Assembly: GCA_949318235.1 (NCBI GenBank)
Contig: OX439133.1
Coordinates: 30,784,129 to 30,848,128 of the forward strand
DNA length: 64,000 bases
Source: Ecdyonurus torrentis
Lineage: Eukaryota; Arthropoda; Insecta; Ephemeroptera; Heptageniidae
Reading direction: 5' to 3'
The translations under genes were made by a program, and so were the position numbers. How positions within the stretch are numbered: the first letter of the stretch is position 1; each line of letters opens with the position of its first letter. Positions 52,205 to 60,703 of the stretch are shown here, piece after piece. The notes under the pieces were generated by a model that saw nothing but the letters and a program-made list of their open reading frames with translations, was not told the origin of the DNA and searched no databases.

Positions 52205-52603
52205 ATTATAATACATACACATACATACATATCATGACGCCATAGTCCCTTTCGGGGTAGGCCAGGACGAAATCCTTTCTAGTATGAGGGCTCACAATGA
52301 TCTGTGGCTTACTAGACCACAGGCTCTACTCTTAATACCACACTCCTCTGGGCTCCTAATACCAGACCTGTGCAGCTCGTAATACCAAATCTTACGACGG
52401 CAGCACTCGCCACTATGTACGAGAGGTGTTCAAACTGCCTGGCCAACCCACGCATTGCAGCGGAATTGAAACACACTGAAACTTCACTGTTCTAACCATG
52501 ACTGCTCTTACAAGCTGGCCTTTCAAGACCAACCCGGCTTGGTAACGAACGCCGAACCTCCAGCCTCCAGCGTGCCAAACGAGCACGCTAACCACTACAC
52601 CAA
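52205..52603 (-). mobile_element. tRNA-derived SINE with (ATGT)n tail
   Basis: On the minus strand the head reads TTGGTGTAGTGGTTAGCG. A perfect anticodon-type hairpin CGTGC-TCGTTTG-GCACG follows, then a B-box-like GGTTCGGCGTTCG. A body of about 300 bp follows with repeated GGTATTA motifs and GGATTTCGTCCTGGC. The 3' end is GGCGTCATGATATGTATGTATG, i.e. an ATGT repeat tail. This order (tRNA head, body, short-repeat tail) is the SINE plan. It differs from SINE-1. No other copy seen in the window. Confidence 0.75.
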
Positions 52604-53027
52604 TATTATATAATAATATAAATAAATGCATTATAAAGTACACGGAAAAAAATTACTACCAAAGGCAGGTACATGAACCTGTATTTTATGCAATAGGTAC
52701 ACTTGAGTATGAAACAGATAGTTATAAAACTACAATACCACTTAATCTAAGTAAGTCACATCTTTATTGCTACACAGTGCACCTGCATTAGGTGTTATTG
52801 TAGTATAGTAATTCCTATGTTCTAGTGTTTATATGTCTATATACCTATTACATTGTAAGTATTAATTATTTTGCGTGTATTACACACAGGCCGGGTGTTA
52901 ATAAAGTCTTTATAGAGTTTCTAAATGCGCAAATGAAAGAATGAATAACATTCAAAATGTATACTTTCTGTATGCATCTCGGATTACATATCTTACAGTT
53001 AGTTGTGTCACAAGTTACAAGTTATAG
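52604..53027. other. Intergenic, no gene seen
   Basis: A+T-rich with scattered short repeats. Partial similarity to 44100-44200. Confidence 0.4.
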
Positions 53028-53306
53028 GCTGTGTCAAAAATAAAATGTATAAAACGCCAGTGTGCAACTTTGCCACGGCCATATAGCCCTTTCAGAACCA
53101 GCCAATATCCATCACGCTATAGCAATTCTGCGTAACGTGCGTTGAGAGCTCGAGAAGTGCTCGGACGTTTATAAAATATACCGCGCTGCAACAGTGCCTG
53201 TGGACAAAAAAGATCAAAATTTCTTATTCAGTAAACCTATATAAACCTGATAAGAAATGTTAAATAAATAATCACATAAGTATGTATAAATAAACTGAAA
53301 TGTTAA

Positions 53307-53643
53307 AGGCATAGACCACATAAAACAACATGTACTTTTTAATGAATAAACACGAAATGGGATCTTCAAGACTGATAACAATTTTTACCAGAATGTTAAT
53401 GTAGCCCCACGCGAGAGAGCATGAAAAAACTGTAAAGTATGCAATTTGCGTGAAAATGCATGTTTATGACGTCAGAAACATGCAAAAATTAGTATAAAAA
53501 TGTTGTGTGAGTAGCATAAATTGAATTTTCTGATCACTGCTACGGGGCTACTGTTGGGTTTTGAGACAAACTAAAGTTATTTATGTAAATCCCTACAAGT
53601 GTTTTGTGATATAAATGCGTATGTTTTTCTCTGGTCTATTCTT
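53307..53643 (+). mobile_element. TTAA-flanked MITE (family T1), copy 1
   Basis: TTAA on both sides (53303-53306, 53644-53647). Starts AGGCATAGACCACAT and ends TCTGGTCTATTCT, so the termini are inverted. A TGACGTCA octamer (53467-53474) sits at the centre of GCATGTTTATGACGTCAG and its mirror AAACATGC. The TTAA target suggests piggyBac- or Kolobok-type transposition. Confidence 0.8.
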
Positions 53644-53840
53644 TTAAAGGATGTTTCTGTGGATGTTTGCAGACTTAATAATATACCTACACATTTAAGA
53701 CAGGATTGAAGATTGTATCATATTTAAAAAGGCATTGAAAACGTTACTATATAGTTATATCCACACTCGGCTTGTATTTTGTACTTTATAATGTTTTTAT
53801 TTATATTATTATAATTTAAATGTAAAAAAGGATAGCCATT

Positions 53841-54583
53841 GGTGCAAGCTTAACTTGCCGTAGGACGGGTCCGTCTATCAATCAGACTGCTCACAAACGA
53901 CAGTTCAAAACCCTCACGAAGTCTAGAAACCGTCTCCGTCCTTCGTAGATGCAATCACAACTAATTCAGAAAGCTTATTTTAAACTTGTTTGTCTTTTTT
54001 AACAGCTGCAAACGTAAGTGAAGCTGTCGTGCACCCAGAGTGCACATCAGTATGTCACTGTCAAACCGCACGCCGGAGCGGCGAGGTATAAGAATAACTC
54101 GTTTACCATGACAATGCATTAAGGGGGTAGGTGACAGACTGATATCTCGCAAACTAGGACGGTTGGGAATAATAATAAATAACACAAAGTAAAGAAGAAA
54201 TGTTACTTAAAAATTAAGTTATGTCAAACATGTAAAAACACGATCAAATATTTAAGTTATTACACTTTAAAGATAACATGTAAATGAGGAAATTCAAATT
54301 TGAGCGGGAAATTTTAGTCAAATTAGAAACTTTTTTACAATTAAAAATATAATTAAAAAAATTTTTTGGTATAAAAAAATATATTTTAAATTTACTTTGT
54401 TTTATTTGAAAATTATAGTGTTTGTTTTATTGGAATTAAATCATGTACAAAAAATTATTGGGAAAATATAGTTGTTCTTTTAGCGATTTCCGGTCCAAGT
54501 CGGTCCCCCACCGCCTTAAGCCACATTTAGTTATGGCTCTACAGGCAAGTGTCATAAGCCCAAGTACATTATTTACAAACAAA
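53841..54583 (+). mobile_element. SINE-1 copy interrupted by a TTAA MITE
   Basis: 5' part 53841-54118 with GGTGCAAGCTTAACTTGCC and CGCACGCCGGAGCGGCGAGG; 3' part 54520-54583 (AGCCACATTTAG, GCCCAAGTACATTATTTAC). The B-box is altered (AGTTCAAAACC). Confidence 0.7.
54123..54515. mobile_element. TTAA-flanked MITE (family T2) inside a SINE
   Basis: TTAA at 54119-54122 and 54516-54519. Starts GGGGGTAGGTGACAGACTG and ends GTCGGTCCCCCACCGCC; termini are inverted with mismatches. 393 bp with A+T-rich interior. Confidence 0.8.
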
Positions 54584-54654
54584 CTGAATAATAAAATTGA
54601 AAAGTTAATGTTGACATCAAAAATCCTCTCAACACACTAAAAAAAAAAAAAAAA

Positions 54655-55335
54655 AAAAAAACGTTGAAAAGCTAGTACACAATTTTGCAATGCTTTAAAG
54701 GAATAGACCGGAGAAAAAAAAAATTTTTATAAGCATTTATATCACAAAACACTTGCTGGGATTTACATAAATAACATTAGTTTTTCTCAAAAACCAATGG
54801 TAGCCCCGTAGCAGTGATTAGAATATTCAATTTATGCAACCCGCACAACATTTTCATTCTAATTTTTGCATGTTTCTGACGTCATAAACATGAATTTTCA
54901 TGCAAATTGCATACTTTACAGTTATTTCACGCTCTCTCGTGGGGCTACTTTAACACTCTGGTAACAATTTTGTCATCAGTTTTGAAGATCCCATTTCGTG
55001 TTTATTAATTAAAAAGCACATGTTTTTTTATGTGGTCTATGGCTTTAAGTATTGTACAATCAACGGTTATGACGTCACTAAACATTGACAATCTAACGAT
55101 GAAAGCGTAAATGACCTCACAAGCGTTAGAATCACAATGGAATAAACGTTAAACTTGTCCGTTACAAATCTACGATTTTTCTATTAAATCCCAGTTCAAC
55201 GCTTGTGACGTCACTATAGTGTTTTATATATGTTTTTATATAGTTGAAATATCAACGTTTAGTGACGTCATAACCATTGCATCCACAATACTTAAAGCAT
55301 TGCAAAACTGTTTATAGGCTTTTCAACACTTATTT
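54655..55335. mobile_element. Palindromic element carrying a T1 MITE in its left arm
   Basis: CGTTGAAAAGC, TTGCAATGCTTTAA and GTATTGTACAATCAACGGTT on the left are mirrored at 55225-55335. Octamers TGACGTCA lie at 55070, 55206 and 55263. The right arm lacks the MITE and so acts as the empty site (GCAATGCTTTAAGTATTG in inverse). Confidence 0.8.
54699..55044 (-). mobile_element. TTAA-flanked MITE (family T1), copy 2
   Basis: Inverted relative to 53307-53643. TTAA at 54695-54698 and 55045-55048. Starts AGGAATAGACCGGAG and ends ATGTGGTCTATGGCT. A central octamer TGACGTCA (54877-54884) occupies the same mirrored centre as copy 1. Confidence 0.85.
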
Positions 55336-55610
55336 TTTATATTGAAAGTTAATATTAACAATTGGGTCTCTCTCTACACCATTGACGTATTTATAGTAAA
55401 ATTATAGATACATTCCAATTTAGCATCAATGATCATAAATAAAGTGATTTCCTCTTGTCTTATGCATTTATATATACTTGTCATCAGTGTCATCACGCTG
55501 ACTATTTTTTCCAAGAAGCTACCATAAACAACAAAAACTATACATAAAGATAAAGAGGTTGAAAGACTGAAAAATTTGCTTGATACCTATAACATGATGA
55601 ATAGGTTTAA

Positions 55611-55946
55611 GGGAGTAGGCTACTGACCTTACATCTCAAAATCTTGAATTGTTTTGGGTCTAAATTTGGTGACATTGTGTAGCTAAGCGTCACACCTAGC
55701 CGTAATAAAAATTTCAAGACGTTTGAACGTCCCGAAAAAAACGAAAAAAAATTATTGAAATTAACATTGGGCCTTAAGGGCCTTAATTGTCAAAAAATTA
55801 AATAAAATTGATTTGCACGGTGACCCCCCAAAATGTTTATATATTTAAATTTGTCTCAAGCTGAAGTATAATTGTGCCAAATTTTAGATTATTTTGACGG
55901 TAAAAGTTTGAGTCTAATGGCTGACGTCGGTACCCGGCCTACTCCC
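55611..55946. mobile_element. TTAA-flanked MITE (family T3)
   Basis: TTAA at 55607-55610 and 55947-55950. GGGAGTAGGCTACTGACC and the end GGTACCCGGCCTACTCCC are inverted termini. Interior motifs (TTATTGAAATTAACATTGGG, CGGTGACCCCCCAA, TGTGCCAAATTTTAG) match the repeat bodies at 7.9, 12.7, 36.3 and 46.6 kb, linking those to TTAA elements. Confidence 0.85.
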
Positions 55947-56648
55947 TTAATGTGGGAAAAAGAGAATTTAATATACTTTTGTAAAAATTTGATTGAAATA
56001 TTTATTTCAAATACGTGCCATAGTTTAAAATGTTTAAATCAATATCTCAAAAAAAAAAAAAAAAAAAAAAAAGAAAAGAAAAAACTACATACCATATGAT
56101 GTATAATTTTCTTTCATAAAACTAATGCCCTATGTTTAACATTGTTTAAAAGGTAAATTCCATAAAAATTGATCCTGTGGTTGTGTCACAAATTGAATAA
56201 ATTAAGGACGCTTTTTGCCCATTTTTGTTCATAATTTCAACCGATTTTTTTTTAAAGGAGTACGAAATCTTAATTGGGTTTACTGAAAAATGAAACTTCA
56301 TTATAAATTTTATTGCGTCCTATATAAACATTTAATTTTTGACACAGCCTAATTCCTGTTGCACAGAAACCATCAGGCAACCATTATCGAACGATTCAGA
56401 ACGGTTAAAAGTATCTCAAATTTGTACCAAAATGGAGCCATGCTTAAATTTGTCTGATATGAAAAACTGATAATTTTTATCAATTTTGTTATTGTTTCAA
56501 AATGGTTCCGGAACCATTCCGAACCTTTATGCAACAATCCAGGTCAAAATGGAACAATTTGTGCAACAGTGGTATGTTATACTTTATAATGTTTTTACTT
56601 ACATTATTATAATTTAATTTAAATTGAAAAAAAAAAAAATTATACCCT

Positions 56649-57012
56649 GGGTGCAAGCTTAACTTGCGTAAAGGACGGGTCCGTCTATCAATCAGACTGC
56701 TCACAATCGACGGTTCAAGACCCTTACGAAGTCGAGGAACCGTCTCCGTCCCCCGTAAGGGTCCCATGCAAGGGATGTTCATTTGAAACTTGTTTTTATT
56801 ATTTTTTTTTTTTTAACAGCTGCAAACGTAAGTGAAGCTGCCGTGCACTCGCAGTGCACATCGGTATGCTGGTCAAACCGCACGCCGGAGCGGCGAGGTA
56901 TACGAATAACTACGTATGTACCATAACTTCCTGACACCAAACCACCTGAATTGCACAAGCCTTACGGCTAAAGGTCATTGCCCTAAATACATTACATAAG
57001 GTCAGCATTGCT
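56649..57012 (+). mobile_element. SINE-1 copy
   Basis: Full-length copy, GGTGCAAGCTTAACTTGCG to CCCTAAATACATTACATAAG. B-box GGTTCAAGACC intact. The sequence GTCTATCAATCAGAC could fold as an anticodon arm with a 7-nt loop. Confidence 0.7.
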
Positions 57013-57317
57013 AATTTATATTGCAAAATATTTACATTTTATTTAACATTCTTGAGGCCAAATTAATTAAATAATTTTTTATATTGTCATTTGTAATTTT
57101 GTATTGTCATTGTAATTTTTATAATTTATATTGTATTTATTTTATATTTATATATTAATTTATTTTTATATGGTCCAACAGGCAGTTTTGTTTGGCAGGT
57201 CCCATCCATACTGTTTATCTTCTTCAGTCCCAGACCCTTTTTAACAATATTTCAGTGTCGTAAATTTTACCCACGTTTTTGTGCGGCTCTCAGAATGACA
57301 AAAATATGCCTCTTTTG

Positions 57318-57353
<36 letters not shown>

Positions 57354-57564
57354 CTTTACTTTTTCTTACTTTCACGGACCCCCTAGCCACTCTACATTGC
57401 TCAAAATAGCTCTAAAAACGCGAAATTTTACTGTTTTTTTTCTGGCACCATTTTTATATTTTTATCTCTATTTTTTTCTATTTTTTTTCGATGGTTTAAA
57501 GATTTTTTGTCACTTTTTTTGATGTACAACTCATTGAATATTGGGACTGAAGAGGATATATTGG
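57013..57564. other. A+T-rich sequence with a small inverted repeat pair
   Basis: ATCTTCTTCAGTCCCA (57218-57233) and TGGGACTGAAGAGGAT (57542-57557) face each other, possibly the ends of a MITE of about 340 bp. A poly-T run lies between. This is the 3' flank of the LINE. Confidence 0.45.
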
Positions 57565-57705
57565 TAAATAAATAAATAAATAAATAAGTTTATTGATCAG
57601 AAGATTACATACAGTAATATAGATCTTGTCCAAGGAGAAAAAAAAACAAACACACAAAATAAATAATTACAGAATATACAAAAATAGTCCCTCCTCTGCT
57701 ACAAC
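57565..57705 (-). other. LINE 3' UTR with (TTTA)n tail
   Basis: After the ORF2 stop come about 115 bp, then GATCAATAAACTTATTTATT and about five TTTA units ending near 57565. AATAAA could serve as a polyadenylation signal and the short repeat as the reverse-transcription priming tail. Confidence 0.8.
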
Positions 57706-59533
57706 TCACAAATTTGCAACTTTGTGCTTGTTTTTAAATATTTGTATAAATAATTCAGCGTCAATCTCATAGAACTCTTTTAAGTTATACAAGACACATT
57801 TACACATCAAATCGACAACTATGTTCCTCACATTTTTATTATTACAATTTAGGGATATTAAGAATTTTGAAAGATGATTGTAAATTGATGTACATTGATT
57901 TTTAGGACTTTTAGTGGTAAGTGTCAGATTATTAGATTCATTATGAATAAGATTGCTTGATCTGGTCATATGTTGATGAACATCCACGTTTCTTGTAAAG
58001 AACCATGGATGCTTGTAAACAAAGCATATAACTTCAACAACATATAGACCAGTCACTGTTAGTATACGATTTTGGGCAAACAATCCCCTACAGGATTCTC
58101 TGAAAGGTTTGTTACACAGAGTTCTAATGGCTTTCTTTTGTAACAAGAGAATCCTGTGTGTATGTGTAGAGTTCCCCCAAAAGACCAACCCATATTGCAA
58201 TCTAGACTGAAAATGAGCAAAGTATACAGATTTAAGGGATGAGGCAGGTATAACATTTGATAATTTTTTTAATAGATAACATGCAGAGCTCAATTTAGAA
58301 GAGATTTTATTTATATGTTCAAACCAGGATAAGTTTTCATTGACAGTGAGACCAAGGAAACACATACTGTGTACTCTTTCAATTATAGTATCACCTATTT
58401 TTATATCCAAGATCTCAGGAATTTTTTTATTATGTACAGTATGGAAAATTACATATTTAGTTTTACTCTCATTGACAACCAGTGAATTTTCTTCACAATA
58501 CTTAAGCATATGAGAGGTTTGTATATTTGCCTCCTTAGTAATAGATACAAAATCTTGACTCTCATTACTTAAAAGATGGCTGGTGTCATCGGCATATACT
58601 ATGACTGTGCCTGTTTTGAGATGATCCTTTATGTCATTATTAGCTAACAAAAAAATATAAGGACCCATATTAGATCCTTGAGGAACTCCCCTATTAAGTG
58701 AATGAGATAACGATGTATTTATGAAGGGATATTTATTGTCAAAATTTTTGATAACTACGACTTGTGTCCTATTTTGCATAAAAGACACAAATAATTTTAG
58801 GGTATTACCTCTAATACCATACAGTTCTAATTTGGGTATAAGGACAGGTAATTCAATCAGCTCAAATGCCTTGGTTAAATCATAATAGAGACCCACACAT
58901 TTCAAGTGCCTGTCTAAACTGTGATATATTTCTTCCAGAGCATTAAAGAGAGCTTCTTGGGTAGAAAGATTTTTTTGATAGGCAAACTGGCAAGGGCTTA
59001 TTATTTTAAAGTCCTGCAAAAAATTATTTAATCTTTTTAGAATTAAAGATTCAATAATTTTAGAAAAGCAGGATAATAATGAGATTGGTCTGTAGTTAAG
59101 TATACTATCAATAGCCCCCTTCTTATGAATTGGAATGATCATAGCATGCTTTAAGTTATCAGGAAAATTCCCAGTTTCAAAACAAACATTTATGATGGCC
59201 GCTAATGGATAACTAACTATATCAGCACAAGATTTTAGCAAGCTGCAAGGAACTTCATCATAACCTGCTGAGTTTTTATTACAACATTTATGAATCATAT
59301 CCTCTACTTCTTCTGGAGAGGTGGGGATTAGAAATAATGATGGATATTGTTTTTTATGTATAATGTTAGGTTTGGAAGCAAAGGGAGGATAAGATGAGTT
59401 GAGAAAGTGTTCATTGAATTTATTTGCTACTTCCGAGGGGTTTGAAATTACGTTATCATTTATTTTTAAATTTATAGTTTTGTTACAAGTACTTTTTTTA
59501 GAACATTCATTAACAATTTTCCAAGATGTTTTT
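57706..59533 (-). CDS. LINE ORF2, reverse transcriptase part
   Basis: The frame is open from the frameshift at 59529-59533 to the stop at 57706, about 608 codons. The first Met of this frame (59298) is internal and not a real start. Counting from it, the fingers and palm contain IIPIHKKG and NYRPISLL (about 54-75), motif A YYDLTKAFE (Asp140), motif B NRGVPQGSNMGP (about 202-213) and motif C YADD (235-238). The catalytic aspartates are therefore present. Motif A has Glu where many relatives have a second Asp. The C-terminal part contains the typical RLQYGLVFWGNS segment and then RILTVTGLYVVEV. Role: target-primed reverse transcription of the element RNA at the nicked insertion site. The frame would be continuous with the endonuclease but for one lost or gained base. 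Confidence 0.92.
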
Positions 59534-60703
59534 GATAGGATTTGATGAATTTTGTAATTTATTATTATTAAATTTCAATTTTGCTGACTGTACAATTTTA
59601 ATATGATCTTTTTTAAATTTTAAATATTGTGGTTTAAAATTTGGATTACTTAAAGTATGGGAGTGCATCTCTTTTAGTAAGAGAGATGAATTGATAACTT
59701 CTTGAGTTACCCATTCATTTCTCTTTTGCTTATGTTGACCCCTGAATTTTTTAGGGAAACACGCATTGAAATGTAAAAGAAATGTTTTATGAAAACTGTT
59801 AAAGGCCTTATTTACATCTACATGTTCTGTAGTGCTACCAGTCCAGTCTTCATTAAGTAAGATATCTCTAAATTCTTCTATACTATCTTTATCAAAAGTA
59901 CGATAAGGTATTTTGGGATCGTTACCTTTGTCTGTATTATTTGATTCAAAGTTTACTACTAAGCTGGAATGATCACTGAACTCATACTTATCACTAATTG
60001 TAGTTAATTGATTCAAAGGATAATCTGTAAATATATTATCAATACATGATTTAGATTCACTCGTTACCCGTGTAAATCCAGTGAAAGTTTGCTTGAGATT
60101 ATAAGAATTTAGAGTGTCAATTAATTTATTAGTATTTTCCCTGCATATGTTCAAATCAACATTAAAATCAGCACATAATATTACATAGTGACTTGGAAAC
60201 TTTTTAGTAAGTACATGCAAAGATTTATCCAGTTTTTCCATGTACGAGTCAAAATTACCATTATTCCCCGACCTGTAAAGTGAAAGGACAATATGATTAA
60301 TATTATCATATTTACAAGTAATTGCAGACATTTCAAAGTGTAGTTCCTCATTAAGCATGTCAATATCTGAGCTGATGTCAATCACATCAATATCAGATCT
60401 GGCTGCTACCAACGAACCCCCTCGTATATGTTGATTTCTGCAAAACATACTACATGCAATATAATTTTTTATTAAATCACCAGTACATAGTTTATTTGAA
60501 TCACTCCAATGCTCAGTGACACATAAAATATGAGGATTATGATCATTTACATATTTTTCAAAGCTATGTAGTTTATAGTCACTAAAAACCTGGAGATTCA
60601 AGTATAATACTTTTAGATTGGATCCACTATCACAATTTATATCAGACTTATGAGCTGTTATAATTTTAGCTTGGGAGGTGAGTTTCTCAGAAAAGGTAAC
60701 TTT
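59510..60703 (-). CDS. LINE ORF2, endonuclease part
   Basis: An apurinic/apyrimidinic-type (EEP) endonuclease that nicks target DNA for target-primed reverse transcription. Motifs in order: LYLNLQ (N-terminal Asn), LCVTEHW (catalytic Glu), LYRSG (Tyr), LCADFNVD (Asp and Asn), CIDNIF (Asp) and FSDHSSL (Asp-His). All the usual catalytic positions look intact. The frame opens at 60703 after a TAG and overlaps the end of ORF1 by 46 nt in the -1 phase. There is no ATG before the conserved Glu; a TTG at 60601 precedes NLQ, and the first Met is well inside the domain. So initiation must be non-AUG, by frameshifting or reinitiation from ORF1, or the start was mutated. The frame ends early at 59510 because of the frameshift into the reverse transcriptase frame. 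Confidence 0.88.
   Translation of the reverse strand, partial: KVTFSEKLTSQAKIITAHKSDINCDSGSNLKVLYLNLQVFSDYKLHSFEKYVNDHNPHILCVTEHWSDSNKLCTGDLIKNYIACSMFCRNQHIRGGSLVAARSDIDVIDISSDIDMLNEELHFEMSAITCKYDNINHIVLSLYRSGNNGNFDSYMEKLDKSLHVLTKKFPSHYVILCADFNVDLNICRENTNKLIDTLNSYNLKQTFTGFTRVTSESKSCIDNIFTDYPLNQLTTISDKYEFSDHSSLVVNFESNNTDKGNDPKIPYRTFDKDSIEEFRDILLNEDWTGSTTEHVDVNKAFNSFHKTFLLHFNACFPKKFRGQHKQKRNEWVTQEVINSSLLLKEMHSHTLSNPNFKPQYLKFKKDHIKIVQSAKLKFNNNKLQNSSNPIKNILENC

Larger units (their letters stand above)
53028..56351. mobile_element. Possible Tc1/mariner-like element, 3.3 kb, filled with nested insertions
   Basis: AGGCTGTGTCAAAAATAAAATG at the left and CATTTAATTTTTGACACAGCCT at the right form inverted termini of about 21 bp, flanked by TA. 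The interior carries two separate TTAA MITEs, a SINE-1 with its own MITE, and a palindrome with its own MITE. No transposase remains visible. Confidence 0.5.

Noticed and set aside
56489..56782. Protein-coding frame
   Set aside because: Overlaps the SINE-1 head; not coding.
57218..57562. Target duplication of the LINE or a defined MITE
   Set aside because: The inverted pair is short and the repeats do not match the LINE 5' flank, so I did not call either with confidence.
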